A stretch of DNA of 64,000 bases from Verrucomicrobiota bacterium (GTDB taxonomy: Bacteria > Verrucomicrobiota > Verrucomicrobiia > Opitutales > Puniceicoccaceae): NCBI GenBank assembly GCA_038744685.1, contig JBCDMB010000015.1, forward strand, positions 1 to 64,000, given 5' to 3'. The notes beneath the pieces were generated by a model. The model did no database searches. It was given only the letters and a program-made list of their open reading frames with translations, and was not told the origin of the DNA. The translations under genes and the position numbers were made by a program. Below are positions 17,415-26,360 of the stretch, in pieces; the first letter of the stretch is position 1, and each line of letters starts with the position of its first letter.

Positions 17415-17861
17415 ATGACCCCAATAGCAAACAGCTGCTCAATGTCGACCCCGATAAATGAAACTGTCCGGAAAAACGCCGGTCGATAAATACCCGTTTT
17501 TGCCGATTGTCCGAGTAAAATCGAGAAGGTGGGGTTTCTACGGGTGTAATTAAAAGCGAGGGATATCGGGCCAATGGTACTGATGCGGACTCAAGTCCGC
17601 GCTCCTCAAGACCATCACGATGGAGCTCGGACTTGAGTCCGCACCAGTGGAGTAGTGTGTTTTCCATACTACCCCGTGGGTTTAATTACACCCGGTTTCT
17701 ACTCAGTAGCGAGATAAAGCCCTCCGCAGGAAAGGAACTCGGGATTTGGCCAATTACTTTCGATTTGATTCTGAGGAACGAGAAATTCTCGAATCTGGAG
17801 CTAGCCTATCGAATCGCTTGCCATTAGCGGATCGCTTCGGAACGATTAGCGGTTCCGCCAA
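17415..17861. other. Intergenic region with MITE
   Basis: 447 bp without a supported gene. The central part is the MITE at 17542-17693; the rest (17415-17532 and 17703-17861) shows no clear gene, and the last 30 bp before the cation exchanger start contain GGATCGC and GAACGATTAGCGG but no strong Shine-Dalgarno. Confidence 0.5.
17542..17693. mobile_element. MITE (152 bp) with 13-bp terminal inverted repeats and 9-bp target duplication
   Basis: The ends are GGGTGTAATTAAA (17542-17554) and its exact inverted copy TTTAATTACACCC (17681-17693). The flanks GGTTTCTAC at 17533-17541 and 17694-17702 are identical and directly repeated, which is what a transposase leaves on insertion. The element has no coding capacity. 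Its centre is a long hairpin made of two inverted REP-like units (GCGGACTCAAGTCCGC then GCTCC, and GGAGC then CGGACTTGAGTCCGC, 17585-17642). Confidence 0.85.
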
Positions 17862-18914
17862 ATGACCAAAACAGTTGCACTCATCGACATGACCGGCTTC
17901 CCCGGTCTGGTTCTCGCCCTGATTATCGTCGTCGGTTTGTGCTTTTTGATGGTGGGAGGTGATTGGCTCTGCCGTGGCGCAGCGTCTCTGGCAATCCGCC
18001 TCGAGGTGCCACCTGTGGTCGTTGGTCTGACGGTCGTATCGATTGCCACATCCACGCCAGAGCTGTTTACGGCACTAGTGGGAGTCGCGAGCGACCAACC
18101 AGGCCTTGCCATTGGGAACGTCATTGGAAGCAATGCTGCCAACATGGGACTTATTCTCGGAGTCGCTGCTCTGATTACGCCCGTTACCGTTCACTCCCGA
18201 CTCATTCGGTGGGAAGTGCCTATACTTTTGGGTGTGACCGCTCTTTTCGGTCTCCTCTGTTACGTTGCAACAGGAATCGGGCGTTTGGATGGGTCTCTCC
18301 TGCTCATCCTCACATTCGCCTATCTCGTCTTCATTGTTTTGACCTCGAGAAATTCCCGTATCGGTCCCGAGGTGGAAGAGGAACTTCCCTCCCCGCTGGG
18401 AAACATCTTCGTTTGTTTCCTGTTCCTGGGAGGGGGCACCCTTCTCCTCTGGCTCGGAGCCGATCTCCTGGTTGATGCCTCCGTTGAAGCTGCGACCAGA
18501 ATGGGCGTCAGCGAGACATTGATCGGCATCACAATCATAGCAATCGGAACGAGTCTTCCCGAACTTGGAGCCACGGTCGCAGCAGCGATCAGACGCCAGA
18601 GCGGGATTATCGTAGGCAATATTATCGGTTCGAATCTTTTCAACATTCTCCTGATCTGCGGAGTAGTCGGTGTCGCGTTACCATTTCCAGTAGACTCAGG
18701 CCTTATTCAGCTCGAAATCCCGATGGTATTTGCCTTCACCTGCGTCTTCGCTTGGTTCATCTTCACTGAACGAACCGTCTCTCGCAAGGAGGGTGGTCTC
18801 CTTCTTGCTCTCTATGCGGCATTCATTCTTGTCACCAGTCTCTCACAAACCGGCAGCTTCAGCATCGGTCCGCCCGACAACGAAGCTTCAACTGAAATTG
18901 TCCTGACCGAATGA
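17862..18914 (+). CDS. Calcium/sodium:cation antiporter (CaCA, YrbG-like)
   Basis: 350 aa with ten predicted helices in two inverted halves. The two alpha-repeats are VVGLTVVSIATSTPELFTALVG (first half) and IGITIIAIGTSLPELGATVAAAI (second half), each with the TSxPEL ion-binding motif. Two central GNVIGSNAANMGLILG and GNIIGSNLFNILLICG segments follow the repeats. Typical of inner-membrane Na+/Ca2+ exchangers, probably lowering cytoplasmic Ca2+. The stop overlaps the start of the S55-like gene (ATGA), so the three downstream genes are probably one operon. Confidence 0.93.
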   Translation: MTKTVALIDMTGFPGLVLALIIVVGLCFLMVGGDWLCRGAASLAIRLEVPPVVVGLTVVSIATSTPELFTALVGVASDQPGLAIGNVIGSNAANMGLILGVAALITPVTVHSRLIRWEVPILLGVTALFGLLCYVATGIGRLDGSLLLILTFAYLVFIVLTSRNSRIGPEVEEELPSPLGNIFVCFLFLGGGTLLLWLGADLLVDASVEAATRMGVSETLIGITIIAIGTSLPELGATVAAAIRRQSGIIVGNIIGSNLFNILLICGVVGVALPFPVDSGLIQLEIPMVFAFTCVFAWFIFTERTVSRKEGGLLLALYAAFILVTSLSQTGSFSIGPPDNEASTEIVLTE

Positions 18915-20785
18915 ACCCCCCAACCGCCTTTTTGTTTGTTTTCGCTATTCTCGGACCCGTTTTCCTCAACGGAATGGGCCGGGAGCCAGCCTCTGTCCAG
19001 ATGGAGGTACCGATGGACGGAAAGGAAGGCAAAACCGGTAGCGAAACTCCCTCCGCAGCTGATCCTTCAGTCGTGTCCGATGAATTTATCTCGCTCGAAG
19101 ACATTGAACCAGGAGATCCCGGAGTCTGGAAGACCGCTGTATCCGGCACAACTGTTGAGACTTTCCCGCTGGAAGTAGTCGGGATACTCGACTCCTTCGT
19201 AGGGCCGGAGATGCCAATTATTCTCTGTCGGGCAACGGATGCGGAAAACACCCTTACCGGTCCGGTGTCCGGGATGAGTGGTAGCCCAGTGTACATAAAA
19301 GGACGGCTAGCCGGAGCCTATGCCTACGGTTTTCCTTGGTCGAAGGAAAAGACACTAATCGGCGTTACTCCGATTGAGTTCATGACTCCCCTTCTCGACT
19401 ACCCGGACCGTCCCTACCGCGACTCTTTTGGGCCATCTGATCCGCCGCCTTCGAAAATCGCGGGGCTTGGTTTGCCCAGTGGTTTCAACTTCATTCAGAC
19501 CAGTGGCCCAGCCTCTTCTCCTGAGGCACTCCCTATTCCGCTTCTTGCGGGCGGTGTCTCTGCAAATGTTCTGCAGGCTATCCAGCCGTGGCTCGAAGAA
19601 AGAGAACTCCGAATCACTTCTGGGACCGCTGGAGGATCATCCGCAGAAGAGGTCTCCACGGAAACCTCCTTTGCAGCTGGGGCACCTCTTGCCGTAGTCC
19701 TGACTTCAGGGGATTTGTCATTGGGAGGAGTAGGAACCATTACCTACCGGGAGGGAGACCGGCTGGTTGCATTTGGACACCCGATGATGGGTGCGGGTGC
19801 AGTGGAATTACCCATTGGTGGCGCAGAAGTGGTCGACGTTGTCTCGAGTTATTCCATCAGTTTCAAACTCTCGAATATCGGGCCTGTTTCTGGAACACTC
19901 TGGCAAGACAGCAATCCCGGAGTTCAGGGACAAATTGGTCCGATCCCTTACATGATCCCGATCACCGTGACCTCGGACAACGGTATCCACTCCCCTGTCG
20001 AGGGTAAGATTGCCGAACACAGAACCTTTGCACCAACCGGTGCCCTAATCTACGCCGCTCAGACTCTTCTTACCTCGAAAGACAGCCCGGAAAACGGAAC
20101 CGTCTACGGCAACATACAGCTGAAAATTGAGGGAGAGAACGAGGCGTTGAACCTGACCCGGCGCGGAACAGGGTCCAGCGGAGCGATGGATATTCTTTTC
20201 TCCTTCGCGATGATGGTGGACTCTGTGCTCAACGGATCACAGGAGTTTCCTCGCATTGAAGAAATAGCCATCGACTTCACTTCGAAAGAAACGGAACTGC
20301 GTCAGATCCTTCACAGCACGCGGCTCGACTCCGCCCGGATCGAGCCGGGCGATTCAGTAGGCTTGAGTGTTTTCACCCGTTCGCGGGACGGAGAACTCGT
20401 CCGACATCCAATCGAAATCCCTCTGCCGGACGGACCTGCCGGGACCAATTATTCTCTCTTCATTGCAGATGCCGATGCACTCCGAGCCTTCGACGGCCTC
20501 GCCTCTTACAATCCGACTCAAAACCTCGATGACCTGCTGACGGAGCTCCGCCAGATTCGCGACAATGGATCCATCTACGTTCAGCTGCTCCGCCCCAACC
20601 CCGGTCTTCGCCTGGAAGGGAGAAATCTTGAGGAACTTCCCCCATCGGTTCTTCGCCTATACCAGAGCAATTTAGAAACCCCAGGGGATAATTTTCTCAA
20701 GGAGAGCGTGATCTGGGAGACCGAAATACCACTCCCCGGAGTTTTCGAAGGGAGCACTCGCATCGAATTTCAAACGGTCAATTAA
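18911..20785 (+). CDS. SpoIVB peptidase S55-like secreted protein
   Basis: 624 aa. The N-terminus (MNPPTAFLFVFAILGPVFLNG) is a signal peptide. At about 55-75 comes FISLEDIEPGDPGVWKT, then the serine motif SGMSGSPVYIKGRLAGAYAYGFPWSKE (Ser125 in GMSGSP) and, later, the histidine-containing VAFGHPMMGAG (His290) and GVQGQIGPIP. These match the S55 family, but in the Bacillus subtilis SpoIVB order the His segment comes before the Ser segment; here it is the other way round. The family occurs widely outside spore-formers with unknown role. The C-terminal third has no recognised domain. Encoded between a cation exchanger and a beta-propeller. Confidence 0.8.
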   Translation: MNPPTAFLFVFAILGPVFLNGMGREPASVQMEVPMDGKEGKTGSETPSAADPSVVSDEFISLEDIEPGDPGVWKTAVSGTTVETFPLEVVGILDSFVGPEMPIILCRATDAENTLTGPVSGMSGSPVYIKGRLAGAYAYGFPWSKEKTLIGVTPIEFMTPLLDYPDRPYRDSFGPSDPPPSKIAGLGLPSGFNFIQTSGPASSPEALPIPLLAGGVSANVLQAIQPWLEERELRITSGTAGGSSAEEVSTETSFAAGAPLAVVLTSGDLSLGGVGTITYREGDRLVAFGHPMMGAGAVELPIGGAEVVDVVSSYSISFKLSNIGPVSGTLWQDSNPGVQGQIGPIPYMIPITVTSDNGIHSPVEGKIAEHRTFAPTGALIYAAQTLLTSKDSPENGTVYGNIQLKIEGENEALNLTRRGTGSSGAMDILFSFAMMVDSVLNGSQEFPRIEEIAIDFTSKETELRQILHSTRLDSARIEPGDSVGLSVFTRSRDGELVRHPIEIPLPDGPAGTNYSLFIADADALRAFDGLASYNPTQNLDDLLTELRQIRDNGSIYVQLLRPNPGLRLEGRNLEELPPSVLRLYQSNLETPGDNFLKESVIWETEIPLPGVFEGSTRIEFQTVN

Positions 20786-20788
20786 ATT

Positions 20789-22885
20789 ATGAAGAGATCC
20801 TTTCCATCCATCCTTGGTTTACTCACTTTCACGACCTCCCATCTCTTCGGGGTTCAGACCAGCAGCAAAGTATTCGAGGGATATCCTGAGCTTTCCGATG
20901 GAGAACTGGAGGGCGTCGCGGTCCATTGGGATGGAGGCCTCGGACTGGGACCCGCATTGGGATCCGGTCTCCGTCCGGAAGAAGGTGCATTAATCTGGGA
21001 TATGGCTGCAGACCCGGACGCAGGCCTCCTTTATTTTTCCACTGGAGGACCCGGCGCAGTTTATCGGCTCGAAATCTCTTCTGGAGAGATCTCTCTTATC
21101 CTCGACCCGGACGAACCTCTCCTCCGGGCAATCCACGTGGCAAGCGATGGTTACCTTTACGCAGGATCATCACCTGAAGGGCGTATTTATCGAGTCGCTC
21201 CAGGAAACGGATTCCCGGAAATCGTTATCGATCTGGAGTCTCTCTATGTCTGGCAAATCGAGGCTGATCCTAACGAAGAGGGCGCATTATTAATCGGTGC
21301 CGGAGCACCGGGACGCATCTACCGCCTGCCCGCCGACTTCAGCCCGAGCGACGACCCCGAAATTGTAGTCGATGCCGAGGCCATACACGTTTCCGCCTTC
21401 GCCTATGGTCCGGATGACTCTCTTTTCTTCGCCACCGGTCCGGGAGGCCACTTGATGAAACAATCCGCAGACGGAACCGTTCAAACCCTTGTCGAACTGG
21501 GCGCAGCGGAGGTTCGGAAGATCTTCCCTGCCGAAGACGGAAGTGTTCGAATCGCGGTCTTTCGTTCCGAAAGTGGCGATGGAGGTAACGGCAACCAATC
21601 CGACTCCAAGCCACCTCTTGGACTGCCTTCCGGTATTTTCGAAGTGGGACCAGACGGTTTCGTCGAGTTACTCCTTGCTGGCTCGACGGAGAAGATTTTT
21701 TCCGCAACCATGCTAGGAGACGAAATGTTGATTGGGAGCGATACTCGGGGCCGGGTTTATCGTTTTCACAACCGTTTTGACTGGAGCCTTCTGGCGGAAA
21801 GTGAGAACGGAGGAGAGGTTTCCGCAATCGAGAGAATTGATGACAAAACCGCTTGGGTAGCCACCAGCAATCCCGCCGCGATCCATCGGCTCAGCTACGA
21901 TCCAACTGCAACTGGCCTCTTTACCGCCGATGTTTTTAATGCGGGGCAAAAAGTCCGTTGGGGTGCCCTTACAGCGGCTGGAGTCGATCTAGACGCAGTG
22001 CGTTTCGAGACGCGCACCGGGAATCGGCGGCAACCTGACGAATCCTGGAGTGAGTGGGTGGCGCTGGACGAGAACAAGATTTCGAGTCCTCCAGGACGTT
22101 TTTTCCAGTTCAGAGCCTCTTTTGAAAACCCGGGAGCGGTTGTGCGGAGGATCGAAGCTTTCTACCAACTGCCCAATGAAGCCCCTGCATTTCGGAGAGT
22201 CACTGGATTGCCCGTTCGCCTGGAGAGTATCCCGATGCCACCGCAGCCTCCCGGCCGCGCGACACTCCCCCAACTTTTCAATGACAATGGTAATAGCGGA
22301 GAAAAAAACGGCAACGGATCCATACCACAGCCTTTTGTCGTCCATGAGGAAACCGGGTGGCTCTCAATTGTCTGGGAAGCTATCGATCCGAATGATGACG
22401 AACTCCGATACCGCGTTTTCCTTCGCAAACTGGATGCTCCCAACTGGTTTCTTCTGGCAGAAGACCTTGATCAACCGTTTTTCTCGCTAAACGTCGCTGG
22501 TTTTGAACCTGGCTACTACGAACCGCGGATCGAAGCCAGCGACCGCATGAGCAATCCACCCGGAATGGCAAAGACATCAGAGACGAGGGGAAATTTGATT
22601 CTCATCGACAACCAACCTCCGGAAATCATTCCTCCGACGAAGGAGAATCCGCTCGAGTTCACGGTGCGCGACGCCTTCAGCGTTATTCGTGCGGTTAGCT
22701 TTCGACTTGAAGGATCTGAATCACGAGCGCTTCTCCCGCTCGACGGTATCTTTGATAGCCAAACCGAGTCTTTCCGTCTACCTGAGGATGCAGCCCAACC
22801 CGGCGCCACGCTTCATATAGAGGCAATAGACGTTCTCAATAACCGAGCCGCTTGGACAGGACTAATCGAAGGCGAGAAGCCGTAG
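20789..22885 (+). CDS. Secreted beta-propeller protein with C-terminal Ig/fibronectin-like part
   Basis: 698 aa. A signal peptide (MKRSFPSILGLLTFTTSHLFG) is followed by a region of about 370 residues with recurrent blades of NHL/SMP-30 type (DPDAGLLYFSTGGPGAVYRL, ASDGYLYAGSSPEGRIYRV, DPNEEGALLIGAGAPGRIYRL, YGPDDSLFFATGPGGHLMK). The C-terminal 330 residues are beta-rich with FN3-like text (WLSIVWEAIDPNDDELRYRVFL). Not recognised as an enzyme. It follows the S55-like gene by 3 bp and probably acts in the periplasm or is attached outside; a shared role with the peptidase is an inference. Confidence 0.7.
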   Translation: MKRSFPSILGLLTFTTSHLFGVQTSSKVFEGYPELSDGELEGVAVHWDGGLGLGPALGSGLRPEEGALIWDMAADPDAGLLYFSTGGPGAVYRLEISSGEISLILDPDEPLLRAIHVASDGYLYAGSSPEGRIYRVAPGNGFPEIVIDLESLYVWQIEADPNEEGALLIGAGAPGRIYRLPADFSPSDDPEIVVDAEAIHVSAFAYGPDDSLFFATGPGGHLMKQSADGTVQTLVELGAAEVRKIFPAEDGSVRIAVFRSESGDGGNGNQSDSKPPLGLPSGIFEVGPDGFVELLLAGSTEKIFSATMLGDEMLIGSDTRGRVYRFHNRFDWSLLAESENGGEVSAIERIDDKTAWVATSNPAAIHRLSYDPTATGLFTADVFNAGQKVRWGALTAAGVDLDAVRFETRTGNRRQPDESWSEWVALDENKISSPPGRFFQFRASFENPGAVVRRIEAFYQLPNEAPAFRRVTGLPVRLESIPMPPQPPGRATLPQLFNDNGNSGEKNGNGSIPQPFVVHEETGWLSIVWEAIDPNDDELRYRVFLRKLDAPNWFLLAEDLDQPFFSLNVAGFEPGYYEPRIEASDRMSNPPGMAKTSETRGNLILIDNQPPEIIPPTKENPLEFTVRDAFSVIRAVSFRLEGSESRALLPLDGIFDSQTESFRLPEDAAQPGATLHIEAIDVLNNRAAWTGLIEGEKP

Positions 22886-22930
22886 CTTTTCCCTCGTAAC
22901 AACCAAACAAATACCCGCCAATAAATCGTT

Positions 22931-23992
22931 ATGAAAACCATCTCTGCCTTGTTCGTGGCTTCCTTATTCGGGAGTCTATCCCATGCGGATCCAACCAACC
23001 AAGTAGTCACAGTCTTGGGTGAGTTTCCGCAACGTCCGGGAAATCCGGCGGTTGGGCCCGACGGAACGGTTTACTTCAGCATGCACCCTTTCGATAATCC
23101 CGAGTTTTCCGTGATGCGGCTCGAAAACGGGGCAGCGGTTCCCTACCCCAGCGAAGCTATGTCCCGCGATTTTGGGTCTGTAATCGGGATTCAGGCCACT
23201 CAGGATGGGTCGGTCTGGATGCTCGATATGGGCAGTGAAGACCTTTCGCCAAAACTGGTCGGTTGGGATTCGGAGACAGACCAGCTTAAAGCCGTCTACA
23301 CGGTTCCGAGGGAAGCTCGGGTTCCCAACTCATTCCTTCAAGACTTTGCTATCGATGAAAAGCGTCAAAAGGCCTTTTTGGCGGACATGTCGCGGGGTGG
23401 ATTGATTGATGCAAGTGAACCGGCGATTGTAGTTATTGATCTTCAAACCGGTGATACCCGTCGGGTTCTCTCCGGGGACCCAGTGTTCCAACCGTCCGAA
23501 ACTCCCATCATTGCCGAAGGAAAAGAAATGCAAATGCGGGACACGGATGGCACGGTCCACCCGATTAAGCTCGGGCTAAACCCTATCGCCATCGATCCGG
23601 AAAATGAATGGATCTACTTCGGTCCAATGACACCGGGAAACTTGTATCGAGTCCCAGCAGCGGTTCTAGGAGACTTCTCCCAGCCCGAAGAAGTGATCCG
23701 GGATTCTATTGAAATCTATGCCGAGAAGCCTTCCAGCGATGGTATTGCCGCCGGTAAGAACGGCGTAGTCTACATAACCAACGTGGATGAGAGTCGAATC
23801 GATGCAGCGGATGGGGGCGGAACAAACCCTTGGGCAGTCGATGACCGATTGATCTGGCCCGATGCCATTGCAATCGGTCCAGACGGCAAAGCTGTCGTGG
23901 TGGCCAACCAATTGAATCGGGCGGCAGTTTTTAATGACGGACAGTCGCTGGCCGAACCGCCCTACCTCATTCTCGAAATCTCCGACAACTAG
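22931..23992 (+). CDS. Secreted major-royal-jelly/yellow-like or SMP-30-like beta-propeller
   Basis: 353 aa. Signal peptide at 1-19 (MKTISALFVASLFGSLSHA). The rest is a six-bladed propeller: PAVGPDGTVYFSMHPF, LQDFAIDEKRQKAFLADM, LNPIAIDPENEWIYFGPM, SSDGIAAGKNGVVYITNV and WPDAIAIGPDGKAVVVANQLNRA. The order and the SRGGLIDASEPAIVVIDL text are those of bacterial MRJP/yellow family members, whose ligands and reactions are mostly unknown. It follows the previous propeller gene after 45 bp on the same strand, so it probably belongs to the same transcript. Confidence 0.75.
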   Translation: MKTISALFVASLFGSLSHADPTNQVVTVLGEFPQRPGNPAVGPDGTVYFSMHPFDNPEFSVMRLENGAAVPYPSEAMSRDFGSVIGIQATQDGSVWMLDMGSEDLSPKLVGWDSETDQLKAVYTVPREARVPNSFLQDFAIDEKRQKAFLADMSRGGLIDASEPAIVVIDLQTGDTRRVLSGDPVFQPSETPIIAEGKEMQMRDTDGTVHPIKLGLNPIAIDPENEWIYFGPMTPGNLYRVPAAVLGDFSQPEEVIRDSIEIYAEKPSSDGIAAGKNGVVYITNVDESRIDAADGGGTNPWAVDDRLIWPDAIAIGPDGKAVVVANQLNRAAVFNDGQSLAEPPYLILEISDN

Positions 23993-24006
23993 AGCCTTCT
24001 CACTAC

Positions 24007-24525
24007 CTATTGTCGTTTCATAGCAGCTCTCAGGATTAGAGGAACGATCCCTTTCATCGAGCGCAGAAGCTCTACACCTTCGACGTTGAGAACTTCCGTT
24101 CCGTCGGCTTCTTCAGAAAACCACTCACGCATCCTACGCTCCGTATTCAACTCTGCATCATAGGGGATCCAAATAATCTGATCCGGCTTGAGAGTTCCCC
24201 GGTAAATGACCTTCTCGCCCGCCTGGGTCACGTCTGCAAAGAGAAGACCGTTTCTCAGGTAGTTTCTCGCTTCAACAAACGTCATTTCCCCATCGACTTC
24301 GAAAGCGGTCAGTGCGCGGATGGACTCTCCAACTTTCCAGTATTCCGCAGCAACGGGGAATTTCCGCATCACCTCACCATCTATGGTTTGGACCGTCACT
24401 TCGCCTGTCCAAGAGCCAAGATACTGTTCGAGTCGCTCCGTGATTTCCTCACGTGAGGCCAGCCTGGCATCAAGGCCCAAACCACACGCTAGAAAAATCA
24501 AACCACAGAGCTTGAAGGTGCGCAT
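24007..24525 (-). CDS. Hypothetical secreted protein
   Basis: 172 aa. The N-terminus (MRTFKLCGLIFLACGLGLDA) looks like a signal peptide, possibly with a Cys near the cleavage site. The middle is a beta-rich domain of DUF1579-like appearance: LGSWTGEVTVQTIDGEVM then AEYWKVGESIRALTAFEVDG. No catalytic motif. Convergent with the propeller gene (14 bp apart), unlinked to others. Confidence 0.55.
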   Translation of the reverse strand: MRTFKLCGLIFLACGLGLDARLASREEITERLEQYLGSWTGEVTVQTIDGEVMRKFPVAAEYWKVGESIRALTAFEVDGEMTFVEARNYLRNGLLFADVTQAGEKVIYRGTLKPDQIIWIPYDAELNTERRMREWFSEEADGTEVLNVEGVELLRSMKGIVPLILRAAMKRQ

Positions 24526-24616
24526 CTAGAGAGGAAAGCGGATATCACTCACCGCGTCAACGAGGCGTCTACGGGTTCGGAGAAAATGGCTGGCAAATCC
24601 AGCCTTCAAACTCTGA

Positions 24617-25114
24617 TCAGTCTTCGGGAGTGACTCCAAAAAACTGCGCTGGCACTTTCTCCTGACCCGTCTCGATCACATACTGGAGTTCCTCTGCCAG
24701 AGACGGCTTCAACCTTTCGAGGACCGCGTGATCCTCCAAGGCTTTCCCCTGGTCACCCATCTGGACATACAGCACACCGCGGTACATGTAGGCTTCGCTC
24801 AGTTTCGGCTCGAGCTGGATCGCCTTGTTGTAGAACTCTAGCGACTCTTCGAAATGATCTGATCCTTGCTTTCGAAGAACGTAGGCCAAATTGTTATAAG
24901 CTTCAGCAAGTTTGGGGTCTTCTTTGACAGCTTCTCTGAGCTGCACTTCCGCCTCTTCAAACTCTTCTTCAAAGAGTAACTCCGTTCCTTTGTTGTAGGC
25001 TTTTATTCCTGGCGGTTCCTCCACCTTACGCGGTTTGGAGGACGCCGCTGTGAGCATGGAGCTTGAGAAACCGAGAAAAGCGACTGCGAGGAGTATGAAT
25101 CTTAATTTCTGCAT
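24617..25114 (-). CDS. Secreted tetratricopeptide-repeat protein
   Basis: 165 aa from the ATG at 25114 (MQKLRFILLAVAFLGFSSSM, signal peptide); the frame is open to a GTG at 25129 which would precede it with MQGFG. Three TPR units follow: KAYNKGTELLFEEEFEEAEVQLREAV, PKLAEAYNNLAYVLRKQG and KLSEAYMYRGVLYVQMGDQGKALEDHA. Typical of periplasmic adaptor proteins; no partner can be named. Confidence 0.8.
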   Translation of the reverse strand: MQKLRFILLAVAFLGFSSSMLTAASSKPRKVEEPPGIKAYNKGTELLFEEEFEEAEVQLREAVKEDPKLAEAYNNLAYVLRKQGSDHFEESLEFYNKAIQLEPKLSEAYMYRGVLYVQMGDQGKALEDHAVLERLKPSLAEELQYVIETGQEKVPAQFFGVTPED

Positions 25115-25223
25115 GCCGAAACCCTGCACTGAAGAAGAAGATTTTCAAATGAGAGCAGTCCTTTCGCGAAGCGATACGAAACTGTGCTTGCGATCTCTAC
25201 CAGACTATCTTGCCTCTAAACCG

Positions 25224-25556
25224 ATGAACGACCAGCTGCCCATGGAGATTTCTGTTTCCGAATCCCAAGCTCGAAGACTGTCGGAAGAGCCTCCTCTATT
25301 CCTCGACGTACGCGAGAATTTCGAGCTGGAGATCGCTCACCTTTCACCCGACCTTCACATCCCCATGACTCAGTTAGCGGAGAGATGGCAAGACATCCCA
25401 CGTGACAAACCCATTGTAGCCTATTGTCACCATGGAAAACGCAGTCTGAATGTGACGGACTTTTTGCGCGAGAGGGGATTGATTCAGGTACAATCCATGA
25501 TTGGAGGGATCGACGCTTGGTCGCTTCAGGTTGATCCTACAGTTCCGCGGTATTGA
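25224..25556 (+). CDS. Single-domain rhodanese
   Basis: About 110 aa. The rhodanese fold runs from FLDVRENFELEIAHL to YCHHGKRSLNVTDFL, with the active cysteine in the six-residue loop CHHGKRS (Cys68) followed by IGGIDAWSLQVDPTVPRY. Such proteins transfer sulfane sulfur. The start is uncertain: the reading frame is open further upstream into the divergent TPR gene, with possible starts at 25149, 25224 and 25242; none has a good ribosome-binding site. I use 25224. Confidence 0.8.
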   Translation: MNDQLPMEISVSESQARRLSEEPPLFLDVRENFELEIAHLSPDLHIPMTQLAERWQDIPRDKPIVAYCHHGKRSLNVTDFLRERGLIQVQSMIGGIDAWSLQVDPTVPRY

Positions 25557-25725
25557 GCTCCACATCGATTTGGAAATCAAGTCTATCTCCCTTTTCAGAT
25601 CATCTATTCGCAAAACGTGCCGCACCCTTTCAAAAGACAAACGGCCAACTCGAAAACGTTAGTCTCTACCTTTTCTCAACCTCCGCCTGCTTGACATCCT
25701 TCCTCCGCAAAGCCGATAGTGCGCC

Positions 25726-26328
25726 ATGCACCTTGTGACGCTCGATTTGGAAGGAGTTCTTGTTCCAGAAATCTGGATCGGGCTGGCTGAAAAGACAGGG
25801 ATCGAAGCACTTCGCAGGACAACACGGGACGAGCCCGATTACGACAAGCTGATGAAATATCGGCTAGGGATTCTTCGGCAAAACCAAATCAAGGTGAACA
25901 CTATTCATGAAGTTATCGGTGAATTGAGACCTTTGGAAGGAGCCCTGGAGTTTATCGAGTGGCTCAAGAGAAAAACGCGGGTGATCATTCTTTCCGACAC
26001 TTTCGCACAGTTCGCTGGCCCGCTTATGGATCAACTCGGAAACCCGACCTTATTCTGCCACGAGCTGGTCATCGATGACGAAGGCTGGATAGCAGACTAT
26101 AAGCTCCGGCAACCAGACCAAAAAAGGAGAGCGGTCGAGGCGTTCCGTAGCCTGGGATTCACAATTTTTGCTGCCGGTGACTCCTACAACGATGTCAGTA
26201 TGCTGGAATCCGCGGACCAGGCATTTCTCTTTCGCCCACCGGAGAGTCTAGCCAGAGAGAGAAGCGATTGGCCGGTCACGAATGACCACAAAACGCTCCG
26301 AGCGAAACTGGAACCACTTCTTCAGTAG
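25726..26328 (+). CDS. thrH: ThrH-type phosphoserine phosphatase / phosphoserine:homoserine phosphotransferase
   Basis: 200 aa, HAD superfamily. Motif I is DLEGVLVPEIW (nucleophile Asp7, with Glu9 in the position usually held by Asp), the signature of ThrH; motif II ILSDTFAQF and motif III/IV GDSYNDVSMLESAD are intact. ThrH of Pseudomonas makes serine from phosphoserine and can transfer the phosphate to homoserine. No signal peptide, so it is cytoplasmic. It is 32 bp upstream of coaX. Confidence 0.85.
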   Translation: MHLVTLDLEGVLVPEIWIGLAEKTGIEALRRTTRDEPDYDKLMKYRLGILRQNQIKVNTIHEVIGELRPLEGALEFIEWLKRKTRVIILSDTFAQFAGPLMDQLGNPTLFCHELVIDDEGWIADYKLRQPDQKRRAVEAFRSLGFTIFAAGDSYNDVSMLESADQAFLFRPPESLARERSDWPVTNDHKTLRAKLEPLLQ

Positions 26329-26360
26329 CACTACCGATTGCTTCTACCAGTGAGCGATAG

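Noticed and set aside
25691-25719. TTGACA as a strong promoter of the ThrH-coaX operon
   Set aside because: The hexamer at 25691-25696 is followed by no good -10 at 16-18 bp (CGATAG only), so it is not listed as a feature.
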